Source: Sphingobacterium prati (GTDB lineage Bacteria > Bacteroidota > Bacteroidia > Sphingobacteriales > Sphingobacteriaceae). Taken from it: 64,000 nt of DNA. The stretch is taken from assembly GCF_013167215.1 (NCBI RefSeq), contig NZ_JABJWY010000039.1, positions 131,144-195,143 of the forward strand, read 5' to 3'. A model generated the notes under the pieces. That model was not told the DNA's origin. It saw only the letters and a program-made list of their open reading frames with translations, and made no database searches. How positions within the stretch are numbered: position 1 is the first letter of the stretch; the number at the start of each line of letters is the position of its first letter. Made by a program: the position numbers and the translations under genes. This document shows, piece after piece, positions 25,255 through 33,768 of this stretch.

Positions 25255-25282
25255 AAAGGGCTTTTCTTACGAAAGGCCCTTT
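25255..25282. terminator. Terminator shared with the copy at 46790
   Basis: AAAGGGC-TTTTC-TTAC-GAAAG-GCCCTTT forms a 12-bp stem with a 4-base loop, flanked by A-run and T-run, so it can work on both strands between the barrel gene and the convergent ROK gene. About 35 bp around it are identical to the terminator at 46785-46822. Confidence 0.85.
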
Positions 25283-25334
25283 CTTTGTTTATCGCCCATA
25301 TATTAGCTATACTCTTTGACCACAATAATTACAG

Positions 25335-25448
25335 CTAGATCTTATCCCCTTCATCCATTACTTCCAAGTTGTATCTACCAGCGAAGATAATTTCGCCATT
25401 GGGCAATAGGGCTATTACTGTTATACAATTCAGTGAACCGGGGAACAT
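25335..25448 (-). pseudogene. Short remnant resembling a delta-60/DUF5122 beta-propeller repeat
   Basis: On the minus strand, directly behind the ROK gene, a 37-codon frame encodes a peptide with ITVIALLPNGEIIFAGRYN and ends at TAG 25337. The pattern ALxPNGEIIxAG matches the blade motif (DGKIlvaG) of delta-60/DUF5122 propeller repeats, which occur in PUL surface proteins. It is too short for a working propeller protein, so it may be the 3' end of a decayed gene. It overlaps no other feature. The reading is by eye; chance resemblance is possible. Confidence 0.35.
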
Positions 25449-25455
25449 GGCATAT

Positions 25456-26676
25456 CTATGGGTTAATATCGAGAAGCCTATCCCTTACAAGTAAACACGC
25501 TCCGATGACACCCGCCTTTTCTTGTAGTTGCGATAGCTTGATTTTTGTGTCTGTACTCACAAGATTTAGTGAATATTTGTTGATAGCACTTTTTATCGGC
25601 AGTAGGATATAATCGTTAGTTTGTGCTAAGGGGCCACCTAAAATAATTAATTCCGGATTGTAGAGATTTATTAGAATGGCTATCGCTCTGCCGAGTTTTT
25701 CGCCAATTTTCGCCAGTAATTCAATTGCTAGCACATCATCCGAGTGAATTGCCGAAATAATGTGGTTTAAATTGATATCTTCGATCTGGACGGTTTGTGT
25801 TAAGGTGGTGGCATAGCCTTCGCTTACTTTCTGTATAAAAAGATCCTTTAAAGCGCGGCCAGAAGCCTCGGTCTCAAGACAACCTTTCTTGCCACAGTGA
25901 CAGATGATTTCATTGTCGAACATCGGGATATGGCCAAACTCACCCGCAAATCCAGATTGGCCGTAATAAATCTGTCCGTTGATAAGCGTGCCCATCCCAA
26001 TACCATAATCGAGATTTAGAAAAAGTACATTTTTTTCCTGTTTCACTACCCCTGACATAAACTCTCCATAAGCCATTGCTCGTGAATCGTTCTCAATGAA
26101 GGTCTTTATTTTTAAAGTTTCTTCAAGGTATTTGCTTAGCGGTGTCTCACTGAAATAGAAGAAACTATAACTATATCCTGTCTTGTAGTTAATCCGGCCA
26201 CTTAGATTCATGCCCAAGGCTAAAATCTTTTCTTTCGGAACAGTGGATTTCTTTATAAAATCTTGAATGATTTTACAGAGGTTATCCAAAGAAGCTTGAT
26301 TATTCGCCAACTTATAGGGAAGGTGCTCGGCAATAGATACAATATTTTTGTTGAGATCAATAAGTCCTATATTCACATGGTCGTGCTTAACATCAACCCC
26401 CACAAAAAAGCCTGAAGTGGGAAGTAGGCCGTAGATATTTGGTTTCCTTCCACTAACAGTAGTCGACTTTCCATAATCTTTTACAAGTCCTTCCTCTATC
26501 AACTCATTGATTACATTCGTGATCTTTGGTACGCTAAGTTTGAGTTCCTTACTTAATTCTGAGATGGTACTATTGCCGTTCATAGACAGGATGACAATAA
26601 TATTCTTCTTGATGGAATTGTTCTTGTAGGCTACCCCAGAAATATTTTCGTCTTCAATATGCTCAAAAAATGTCAT
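25456..26676 (-). CDS. ROK-family (NagC/XylR-type) transcriptional repressor
   Basis: This 406-residue protein has an N-terminal winged helix-turn-helix (about 20-75: NSTISELSKELKLSVPKITNVINEL) and a ROK sugar-kinase-like domain (about 88-400). The ROK zinc motif is CHCGKKGC (C259, C261, C266) with GEFGH before it, so the structural metal site is intact. The position of the kinase catalytic Asp is kept (END at 195-197), but the fused HTH marks it as a regulator. It is divergent from PUL2, and a 46-bp palindrome lies between them. It should repress PUL2 until a sugar ligand binds. Confidence 0.9.
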   Translation of the reverse strand: MTFFEHIEDENISGVAYKNNSIKKNIIVILSMNGNSTISELSKELKLSVPKITNVINELIEEGLVKDYGKSTTVSGRKPNIYGLLPTSGFFVGVDVKHDHVNIGLIDLNKNIVSIAEHLPYKLANNQASLDNLCKIIQDFIKKSTVPKEKILALGMNLSGRINYKTGYSYSFFYFSETPLSKYLEETLKIKTFIENDSRAMAYGEFMSGVVKQEKNVLFLNLDYGIGMGTLINGQIYYGQSGFAGEFGHIPMFDNEIICHCGKKGCLETEASGRALKDLFIQKVSEGYATTLTQTVQIEDINLNHIISAIHSDDVLAIELLAKIGEKLGRAIAILINLYNPELIILGGPLAQTNDYILLPIKSAINKYSLNLVSTDTKIKLSQLQEKAGVIGACLLVRDRLLDINP

Positions 26677-26696
26677 TGGATATAAATTGTAAGAAA

Positions 26697-26713
26697 CAAA
26701 TCTAACAAATTTA
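26697..26713 (-). promoter_or_regulatory. -7-like boxes of the ROK gene
   Basis: Two exact TAnnTTTG matches lie on the minus strand, TAGATTTG (26704-26697) and TAAATTTG (26713-26706), 20-35 bp before the ROK start. No clear -33 TTG was found; one of the two is probably the real -7 element. Confidence 0.4.
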
Positions 26714-26769
26714 AATGGAGATATTTAATGTTATGTGTATTTATGGCTACTATAATGTTATATATTTTT

Positions 26770-26815
26770 ATACAAGCTTTATTTATTAAATATTTTTAAT
26801 AAATAAAGCTTGTAT
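26770..26815. promoter_or_regulatory. 46-bp perfect palindrome, putative ROK operator
   Basis: Two perfect 20-bp arms (ATACAAGCTTTATTTATTAA and its complement) flank a 6-base centre ATATTT. ROK repressors such as Mlc/NagC bind AT-rich dyads; this one lies between the ROK gene and PUL2 and its right arm covers the -33 element of the PUL2 promoter. It has no T-run context typical of a terminator. Confidence 0.7.
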
Positions 26816-26839
26816 TATTAAATTTTATTTTTAATTTAG
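26810..26839 (+). promoter_or_regulatory. Probable PUL2 promoter
   Basis: TTG (26810-26812) is followed after 19 bp by TAATTTAG (26832-26839), one mismatch from TAnnTTTG. It overlaps the right arm of the palindrome, so repressor binding would block it. Confidence 0.5.
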
Positions 26840-26845
26840 CATTGT

Positions 26846-26881
26846 CTTCTGCCGGGTAAGCCTTATAACCTGGTTCAGAAG
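26846..26881 (+). promoter_or_regulatory. 5'-leader hairpin of the PUL2 transcript
   Basis: CTTCTG-CCGGGT pairs with ACCTGG-(TT)-CAGAAG around a 10-base loop: 12 pairs with one G-U and a 2-base bulge. It ends 9 bp before the first ATG (26891), where it may cover or present the start region. It begins within a few bases of the expected transcription start. Confidence 0.5.
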
Positions 26882-26890
26882 GTCGCAAAA

Positions 26891-28015
26891 ATGCCAACTA
26901 ATAACATTATGGATAAGCAGAATCGTAGAAAATTTTTAAAACAATCGTTTCGTACCGGACTTGCCGGAGTGGGAAGCTCGATTCTGTTGCAGCGTTGCGG
27001 TATAGAAGATGGGGCTGATTTGGAAAAAATTCCCACGATCAATACAGAGATTCGAGATACTTACTTGGTGAATTCCAACGATGCTCTTCCAATAACGGCA
27101 ACTTTTCTTGATGAAATATCGCATGATATTCCACATCAGAATTGGGGCGAGCCGGAATGGGACCTAGATTTCAGGCATATGAAAAAAATGGGGATAAATA
27201 CCGTTATTTTGATCCGATCTGGCTATCGCAAATTCATTACCTATCCTTCGAATTATTTACTTGCCCAAGGCTGCTATAAACCTAGTACTGATTTGCTTGA
27301 TATGTTTTTACGTTTGGCGGACAAATACAACATGTTGTTTTATTTTGGCCTGTATGATTCTGGTGCATATTGGGATACAGGGGATTTGTATAAAGAGGTA
27401 GAACACAACAAGTACGTGGTGGATGAGGTGTGGTCGAAATATGGGGTAAAGCATAAAAGCTTCGCCGGTTGGTATATCAGTGGCGAGATCAGTAGAAAAA
27501 CCAAAGGGTCCATCCGCGCATTCCGCGATTTGGGGAGCATGTGTAAATCAATATCAGATGGTTTACCGACCTTTATCTCTCCTTGGATAGATGGCAAAAA
27601 AGCCGTAATGTCAGCTTCAGCAGGTCTTTCCAAGTCAGATACCGTCAGCGTTAGGCAACATGAAGAAGATTGGTCGGAGATATTTGATGGTATACAGGGC
27701 GTTATAGATGCCTGCGCATTTCAGGATGGACACATCGATTACAATGAACTCGATTCTTTTTTTACAGTAAATAAGCAGCTTGCGGATCGTTATGGCATCG
27801 CCTGTTGGACAAATGCCGAAACATTTGATCGTGATATGCCCATTAAGTTTATGCCAATAAAATTCGATAAGTTGCGCTTGAAGTTGGAGGCAGCCAAGCG
27901 GGCCAACTACGAAAAAGCGATTACCTTTGAGTTCTCCCACTTTATGAGTCCGCAATCTGCTTATCGTCAGGCGGCAAATCTTTACGACCGCTATATGCAA
28001 TTCTTTAACCGTTGA
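26891..28015 (+). CDS. DUF4434 family protein 1, probable TIM-barrel glycan hydrolase
   Basis: This 374-residue protein has a twin-arginine-like N-terminus (RRKFLK at 12-17) followed by a hydrophobic stretch and LLQRC, so export, perhaps lipidated, is likely. DUF4434-type segments: WDLDFRHMKKMGINTVILI, LLDMFLRLADKYNMLFYFGL. Two acidic motifs are shared with the other two DUF4434 proteins of the locus: E199 in FAGWYISGE and E310 in NAETF. Their 111-residue spacing and placement suit the acid/base and nucleophile of a TIM-barrel glycosidase, which is inference. First gene of the PUL2 operon. Start could also be Met7. Confidence 0.7.
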   Translation: MPTNNIMDKQNRRKFLKQSFRTGLAGVGSSILLQRCGIEDGADLEKIPTINTEIRDTYLVNSNDALPITATFLDEISHDIPHQNWGEPEWDLDFRHMKKMGINTVILIRSGYRKFITYPSNYLLAQGCYKPSTDLLDMFLRLADKYNMLFYFGLYDSGAYWDTGDLYKEVEHNKYVVDEVWSKYGVKHKSFAGWYISGEISRKTKGSIRAFRDLGSMCKSISDGLPTFISPWIDGKKAVMSASAGLSKSDTVSVRQHEEDWSEIFDGIQGVIDACAFQDGHIDYNELDSFFTVNKQLADRYGIACWTNAETFDRDMPIKFMPIKFDKLRLKLEAAKRANYEKAITFEFSHFMSPQSAYRQAANLYDRYMQFFNR

Positions 28016-28039
28016 TAACAATAAATACCAAGATACCTA

Positions 28040-29461
28040 ATGAATAATATCATCGATATGAACAATAACCAAATTAACTTAAATTATATCGGCTTCCTCT
28101 CGGTCGTGGCGGCTATAGGCGGATTTCTATTCGGATACGATACAGCGGTTATATCTGGAACCATCGCACAGGTAACGACACAATACGGCTTGGATAACGT
28201 TTCTCAGGGATGGTACGTAGGCTGCGCATTGGTAGGTTCCATACTGGGTGTTACCTGCGGAGGTTACCTTGGTGATCGTTTTGGCCGTCGTAAAATGTTG
28301 TTTATCAGTGCTGTTCTGTTTTCTGTTTCGGCGCTTTACTGTATGCTTTCTTCTGATTTTCAACAGCTTATTTATGCACGTATCATCGGAGGGATAGGTA
28401 TTGGGGTGGTTTCGATCATATCACCTATGTATATTTCAGAGCTTGCCGTACCCCAATATCGAGGCAGGTTGGTGTCTCTCTATCAACTGGCGGTTACGAT
28501 CGGGTTTCTGGGTGCTTATATCGTGAACTATTTACTTATGCAATACGCGATCGGTGATGCACAAAATTTACAAGATGATTGGCTTCGGCTCATATTCTAT
28601 CAGGAAGTATGGCGTGGCATGCTTGGGATATCTGGATTGCCGGCTGTTTTTTTCTTTCTCATTATCTTCTTCATTCCGGAAAGTCCACGTTGGCTGGTGA
28701 GACATGGTCGATCAGAAAAAGCACATGATATATTCCGGCGGATCTATGGCTCGGAGAGTGCGGCCAAGACAGAGCTCAATAAAATTCAGGATGCAAGTTC
28801 CAAAGAAAAAAAAGTCGATTGGAAGCTGTTGGCTCAACCCGGAGTACGTAAGGCAGTGTGGATCGGAGCTGCAATAGCCATTCTCGGGCAGTTCATGGGG
28901 GTAAATGCCGTGCTTTACTACGGGCCTACCATTTTTGAAAGTAGTGGCATTTCTGGTGGCGACTCACTCTTCTATCAGGTGATCGTTGGATTGGTCAATG
29001 TCTTGACAACCGTACTGGCTGTTTTTATCATTGATAAAATAGGGCGCAAGAAGCTGGTATACCTAGGTGTTTCAGGAATGATCGTTTTTCTTTTGCTTAT
29101 TGGTGTATATTTCTTTTGGGGCAAAGTCCTTGGCCTCCCAAGCTTGTTCATGTTAAGCTGTTTTTTAGCTTATGTATTTTGTTGTGCCATTTCTATATCA
29201 GCGGTAATCTGGGTATTGCTCTCGGAAATGTATCCAAACTCCATTCGCGGACTGGCCATGTCCATAGCAGGTCTTTCCCTTTGGTTGGGCACTTACCTGA
29301 TCGGACAGCTTACCCCATGGCTATTGGATAATTTAAGCCCCGGCGGAACTTTTTTCCTTTTCGCAGCAATGTGCGTACCCTATATGCTCATCGTGTGGAA
29401 ACTCGTGCCGGAAACAACAGGTAGATCCTTGGAAGATATTGAACGACATTGGATTCATTAA
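28040..29461 (+). CDS. Sugar porter family MFS transporter
   Basis: This 473-residue, 12-helix inner-membrane protein has the sugar porter signatures GFLFGYDTAVISG (helix 1), GYLGDRFGRRK (loop 2-3), PESPRWL (after helix 6), GVNAVLYYGPTIF (helix 7) and PETTGRSLEDIE (C-terminal). It resembles the XylE/GLUT-like proton symporters. It should take up the monosaccharide or disaccharide released by PUL2. It lies between DUF4434 and the AGE epimerase genes, a pairing also known from mannan-utilisation loci. Confidence 0.95.
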   Translation: MNNIIDMNNNQINLNYIGFLSVVAAIGGFLFGYDTAVISGTIAQVTTQYGLDNVSQGWYVGCALVGSILGVTCGGYLGDRFGRRKMLFISAVLFSVSALYCMLSSDFQQLIYARIIGGIGIGVVSIISPMYISELAVPQYRGRLVSLYQLAVTIGFLGAYIVNYLLMQYAIGDAQNLQDDWLRLIFYQEVWRGMLGISGLPAVFFFLIIFFIPESPRWLVRHGRSEKAHDIFRRIYGSESAAKTELNKIQDASSKEKKVDWKLLAQPGVRKAVWIGAAIAILGQFMGVNAVLYYGPTIFESSGISGGDSLFYQVIVGLVNVLTTVLAVFIIDKIGRKKLVYLGVSGMIVFLLLIGVYFFWGKVLGLPSLFMLSCFLAYVFCCAISISAVIWVLLSEMYPNSIRGLAMSIAGLSLWLGTYLIGQLTPWLLDNLSPGGTFFLFAAMCVPYMLIVWKLVPETTGRSLEDIERHWIH

Positions 29462-29505
29462 CCTGCTTATTATAAATGAAAGTATAAAGAATAATTAGAT
29501 TATAA

Positions 29506-30699
29506 ATGGATTTTAAAAAACTTAGTGAACAGTACAAATCGGAACTGTTAGAGAACGTATTGCCCTTTTGGTTGGAAAATTCGTTGGATAGGGAATATGG
29601 TGGATATTACAGTTGCTTGGACAGGAAAGGGCAGATTTTTGACACCGATAAGTTTATCTGGTTGCAAGCGCGTGAGGTTTATATGTTTGCAAGCATGTAT
29701 AACAAGACGGAGAAAAAGCAGGAGTGGCTTGAGGCAGCAGAACATGGCGCCGCCTTTTTGCTGGAGCATGGTCATGATGGTAACTACAATTGGTACTTTG
29801 CAATAGATCGGGTAGGTAACCCGCTCGTAGAGCCTTACAACATTTTTTCCTATACGTTTGCGACCATCGCTTTCGGGCAGCTTCACCTGGCAACAGGCAA
29901 TCCACGTTACGCTGAAGTAGCGAAGCAGACTTTCGGACTGATCCGTTCGAAGCTTGGTAATCCGAAGGGTAAGTGGAACAAAGCGGTTCCGGGTAGCCGA
30001 AGCCTGAAGAATTTTGCCCTTCCTATGATCCTCTGCAACCTGGCCTTGGAAATTGAACACCTACTTTCAGCGGAGCTGTTGGATAGCTTTATTGATAACT
30101 GTTTGCATGAAGTGATGGCGGTTTTTTACAGACCGGAACTCGGTGGTATTGTCTTAGAAAATGTCACCTTGGAAGGGCAGTTGTCGGATACCTTTGACGG
30201 GCGCTTGATCAATCCTGGGCATGCGATCGAAGCAATGTGGTTTATCATGGATCTTGGCAAGCGCTTGGAACGCGACGATCTGATCCAAAAGGCCGTAGAG
30301 ATAACGCTTAATATGCTCGAATATGGATGGGATCATCAACATGGTGGAATTTTCTATTTCATGGATCGGTCGGGCAATCCCCCGCAACAGCTGGAGTGGG
30401 ACCAAAAACTGTGGTGGGTGCATATTGAAACCTTGATTTCGCTTATTAAAGGCTATCAATTGACCGGCTCGCCGGAGTGTCTAGCTTGGTTTGAACGTGT
30501 GCACGATTATACATGGGCGCATTTTAAAGATACAGAATATCCAGAATGGTTCGGATATCTTAACAGACAGGGAGAGGTGCTGTTGCCACTTAAAGGAGGT
30601 AAATGGAAAGGTTGTTTCCATGTGCCGCGGGGCCTTTATCAATGCTGGAAAGTACTCGAAGATATTGCCTGTAAAGATTTGTTTGTTCAAGTTGTTTAG
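29506..30699 (+). CDS. AGE-family (N-acylglucosamine 2-epimerase) epimerase/isomerase
   Basis: This 397-residue cytoplasmic protein has the usual AGE length and (alpha/alpha)6 barrel pattern: VLPFWLENSLDREYGGYYSCLDRKG, FIWLQAREVYMFASMYN, EPYNIFSYTFATIAFGQL, LINPGHAIEAMWFIMDLGKR and KLWWVHIETLISLIKGYQ. Family members epimerise N-acetylglucosamine/N-acetylmannosamine or the reducing end of cello- and mannobiose, or isomerise mannose/fructose. No signal peptide is present, so it should act on the sugar imported by the preceding porter. A GC-rich hairpin follows the stop codon. Confidence 0.9.
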   Translation: MDFKKLSEQYKSELLENVLPFWLENSLDREYGGYYSCLDRKGQIFDTDKFIWLQAREVYMFASMYNKTEKKQEWLEAAEHGAAFLLEHGHDGNYNWYFAIDRVGNPLVEPYNIFSYTFATIAFGQLHLATGNPRYAEVAKQTFGLIRSKLGNPKGKWNKAVPGSRSLKNFALPMILCNLALEIEHLLSAELLDSFIDNCLHEVMAVFYRPELGGIVLENVTLEGQLSDTFDGRLINPGHAIEAMWFIMDLGKRLERDDLIQKAVEITLNMLEYGWDHQHGGIFYFMDRSGNPPQQLEWDQKLWWVHIETLISLIKGYQLTGSPECLAWFERVHDYTWAHFKDTEYPEWFGYLNRQGEVLLPLKGGKWKGCFHVPRGLYQCWKVLEDIACKDLFVQVV

Positions 30700-30704
30700 T
30701 TTGG

Positions 30705-30737
30705 GGCCGGCGCCGGCCTTTGCCCATCAGGGCCGGC
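30705..30737 (+). terminator. GC-rich intercistronic hairpin
   Basis: GGCCGGCGCCGGCC (30705-30718) is a 14-bp perfect palindrome, and its right half GCCGGCC also pairs with GGCCGGC at 30731-30737, followed by TCTTT. Two alternative hairpins are possible. It stands out in an AT-rich genome and may attenuate or stabilise the polycistronic mRNA between the cytoplasmic and secreted enzyme genes. Confidence 0.5.
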
Positions 30738-30761
30738 TCTTTAAAAGTTAATTTACCAATT

Positions 30762-32327
30762 ATGATAAAGTCAGTTTTGTTACTTTCGTTAAAACTTTCG
30801 CTCTTTTGCTATATCCCTGTATGCGCTTTTGCACAAGGAGCTAAAAAACAACCTTTAGCCCTATCGTTGGAAAAAGCGGTATTGGAAGATAAAATAAAGG
30901 GCGGATGGGCTGGTCAAACAATTGGTGTAACCTATGGTTGGCCTACAGAATTTCTCTATCAAGGTACGTTCATGCAGGATTACGAGCGTATTCACTGGGA
31001 AGATGATTATGTAAATCGCGCCATGCGCGAGTTTCCTGGATTATTTGACGATGTGTATGTGGACCTTACCTTTATGGAAGTACTGCATCGATTGGGACTA
31101 GATGCTCCGGTAGATTCCCTTGCACATGCTTTCGCAAAGAAAGAGTATGAACTTTGGCATGCAAACCAGGTAGCACGATATAATCTCAATAACGGCATTC
31201 CGCCAGATAAATCCGGACATTGGTTGAACAATCCACATGCTGACGATATCGATTTTCAGATTGAAGCTGATTTTGCAGGCCTGATCAACCCGGCTATGCC
31301 GGAGGCTGTTACGGCCATCTGTGAAAAGACCGGTAAAATGATCGCCTCCGGTGATGGGTATTACGGCGGGCTCTTCGTTGCACATCTATATGCTCAAGCA
31401 TTTCGGGTGAATGAAGTGAAGCCCCTGATCGAAGAGGCGCTGCAGGTGTTGCCGCCGCAAAGTAAATTCTACCAATGTATACGTGATGTGTTGGCATGGT
31501 ACGCCCAGGAACCGTCTGATTGGAAAGAGACTTGGTGGCAGATCCAGAAGAAATGGTCGGAAGATCACGGCTGTCCAAACTTTGTTTTTCACCCGCTGAA
31601 TATCGATGCAAAACTTAATGCCGCTTATGTTGTCATGGCATTACTTTACGGTAATGGTGATTTTTTTCATACCATGGATATCGCGACCAGAGCGGGGCAA
31701 GATTCGGACTGCAATCCCGCGACAGCTTGTGGTATACTCGGTACCATGCTGGGATATAGTCAAATACCGAGCACTTGGATAGACCCACTAAAAAAAGCAG
31801 AGGATGTGCCCTTTAGTTATAGTAACTATTCCCTCAATGATGTATATCGTGTCAATGTGGAGCTTGCACTGGCAAGCATCGTTAAGGCAGGTGGTGTGGT
31901 GGGCAAAAATCGCGTAACCATCCCGTACCAAAAAACAGTGCAAGTGCCTTTCGAAGAAAACTTCGCCGGTCATTACCCCAAAGCGCGTGTAAAGGTTGCG
32001 AAATCTTTTCCCCAAAGCTATCAATTTAATTTCGAGGGTTGCGGTGTGGTTCTCAGTGGGCACTTGCAAAAAGTAGATAATACGGTGAGCGATAATGCGG
32101 TACAGGTGGGCTTGTATATCGATGGTCAATTAGTAGAAACGGCAAGTCTTTTTTCCAATGCGAATATGCGTCGTCCGGAATTATGTTGGAGGTATCAAAT
32201 GCCCGATAAAAAGCATCGGGTAGAAATAAAACTATTGATGGAAGAACCGGGGTATCAGCTCTACGTCACCGACTACTTGGTTTATGCATCTCATCCGCAA
32301 ACGCTAATCCCATACCATCATGATTAA
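30762..32327 (+). CDS. Secreted ADP-ribosylglycohydrolase-fold enzyme
   Basis: From ATG 30762 (MIKSVLLLS, signal ending CAFAQ about residue 25) the protein has 521 residues; the TTG-started extension lacks a signal-like start. ARH-type (PF03747) features: GGWAGQTIG near the N-terminus, the acidic pair D81-D82 in WEDDY, and the C-terminal GQDSDCNPATACGILG with D314 and D316 in the place of the family's metal-binding DxD. About 130 C-terminal residues form a beta-rich domain. Known relatives cleave ADP-ribose from proteins or free intermediates; in a PUL a different O- or N-linked sugar substrate is more likely. Overlaps the next gene by 8 bp. Confidence 0.8.
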   Translation: MIKSVLLLSLKLSLFCYIPVCAFAQGAKKQPLALSLEKAVLEDKIKGGWAGQTIGVTYGWPTEFLYQGTFMQDYERIHWEDDYVNRAMREFPGLFDDVYVDLTFMEVLHRLGLDAPVDSLAHAFAKKEYELWHANQVARYNLNNGIPPDKSGHWLNNPHADDIDFQIEADFAGLINPAMPEAVTAICEKTGKMIASGDGYYGGLFVAHLYAQAFRVNEVKPLIEEALQVLPPQSKFYQCIRDVLAWYAQEPSDWKETWWQIQKKWSEDHGCPNFVFHPLNIDAKLNAAYVVMALLYGNGDFFHTMDIATRAGQDSDCNPATACGILGTMLGYSQIPSTWIDPLKKAEDVPFSYSNYSLNDVYRVNVELALASIVKAGGVVGKNRVTIPYQKTVQVPFEENFAGHYPKARVKVAKSFPQSYQFNFEGCGVVLSGHLQKVDNTVSDNAVQVGLYIDGQLVETASLFSNANMRRPELCWRYQMPDKKHRVEIKLLMEEPGYQLYVTDYLVYASHPQTLIPYHHD

Positions 32328-33768
32328 AATAACACTTTTGTTTACGGCGTTACTGTCGATGATCTGCCTATCAACAGCATGTTATGCAAGGGGATTGGAA
32401 GTGCAGGGACAGGTGCGACAGGTCGACGGCCAGCCGGTAGCAAAAGTGGCCGTTACTGATGGATATAAAATCGTCTTTTCTGACCATCGGGGACACTATC
32501 GTATCATTCCTTCACCTTTGGCCCGTTTTGTCTATATCACGGTTCCTGCTGGCTTTGAGATGTCCGCAAAAAATAACGGGGGTAATTTTTATATCCCATT
32601 GCCCAAAGAGGGGACAACAGATGCTTTCAATTTCGTTTTGGAACCTATAGGAATTGATTCAACGCATGCATTTTTCGTATTGGGCGATCCGCAGGTATAT
32701 AACGCTGCTGATGTGCAACGTTGTGCGCTGTTTGCAGCAGATATAAAAAACTACAAGGATAGCGCTTTGCGCAATATTCCCGTGCATGGAATGGTGGTGG
32801 GCGATATGGTGGGTGATAGGCCAGACCTCTTTGTTGGAGTGAAACAGGCATTTGAATTGGCAAATATGTACTACTTCTTTAGCAAAGGTAACCATGATCT
32901 ACGTACAGACCAACGTTCAAATACGACGGCAAGTATGTTATACGAAGAAAATTTTGGCCCACGTTACTATGCATTTGATCGCGGTTCCATGCATTACATT
33001 GTGCTCGACGATGTTTTCTATTTGGGGCGCGGTGGCGAGTATGTAGGGTATATCTGTGAAGAGCAGTTTCGTTGGCTCAGGCTGGATCTTCGAAAAGTGC
33101 CCAAAGGTAGTACGATCGTCATGATGTTCCATATTCCGACGGCTAGTAAGGATTTTCGAAAAATAGAGCGAAAGCAACAAGTCGTTAATGTTGAACATCT
33201 GTATACGATGTTGAAGGACTATAAGGTGCATATATTGTCTGGACATACTCATTTACACGACCATTTTCAGCCTGCGCCCTGTATTATGGAGCATAACCAA
33301 GCCTCGATTTCGGGCATCTTTTGGCAAGAGAAAAATTCCTGTGCGGATGGAACACCAGTTGGTTATTCCATTTATGTGGCTAAAGGCGACAGCCTCACTT
33401 GGAGATATAAATCGCTCGGATTGCCTGACAATATCCAATGCAGGGCATATGGTCTAGGTGAAAATCCAGAGCGCCCGAATGAGCTCACAGCTTTGGTATG
33501 GAATTATGATAATGCCTGGCGAGTCTCCTGGTATGAAGACGGTGTTTATGCGGGGGAAATGCAGCAGTTCACCGGACATGATCCGCAGACAAGAGAGAAA
33601 ATCGTCAAAAATAAAGATAAATACGCTTACGATTGGATTTGGACGACAACAACAGACCATTTGTTTGCAGCGAAACCACTGAATCCAGATTCAGAAATGA
33701 TGATTTTGGTGGAGGATAGATTTGGTATTAAATACAAAACATATGTTCAACAGAAAAAAGATAGATAG
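32320..33768 (+). CDS. Secreted calcineurin-like metallophosphoesterase
   Basis: This 482-residue protein has a signal peptide (ending CYAR, about 24). An N-terminal beta domain (about 25-115, CarboxypepD-like/Metallophos_N) precedes the phosphoesterase core: D123 in LGDPQ, D162 in GDMVGD, N191-H192 in GNHD, H271 in FHIP, and H309/H311 in SGHTH. The first motif has GDPQ instead of GDxH, as is common in this secreted subfamily. A C-terminal domain (about 350-480, Metallophos_C-like) follows. It should hydrolyse phosphomono- or diesters in the periplasm or outside. It is translationally coupled to both neighbours. Confidence 0.85.
   Translation: MIKITLLFTALLSMICLSTACYARGLEVQGQVRQVDGQPVAKVAVTDGYKIVFSDHRGHYRIIPSPLARFVYITVPAGFEMSAKNNGGNFYIPLPKEGTTDAFNFVLEPIGIDSTHAFFVLGDPQVYNAADVQRCALFAADIKNYKDSALRNIPVHGMVVGDMVGDRPDLFVGVKQAFELANMYYFFSKGNHDLRTDQRSNTTASMLYEENFGPRYYAFDRGSMHYIVLDDVFYLGRGGEYVGYICEEQFRWLRLDLRKVPKGSTIVMMFHIPTASKDFRKIERKQQVVNVEHLYTMLKDYKVHILSGHTHLHDHFQPAPCIMEHNQASISGIFWQEKNSCADGTPVGYSIYVAKGDSLTWRYKSLGLPDNIQCRAYGLGENPERPNELTALVWNYDNAWRVSWYEDGVYAGEMQQFTGHDPQTREKIVKNKDKYAYDWIWTTTTDHLFAAKPLNPDSEMMILVEDRFGIKYKTYVQQKKDR

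Noticed and set aside
29548..30060. Minus-strand frame of 170 codons opposite the AGE epimerase gene
   Set aside because: Antisense to a well-supported gene, with no family features.
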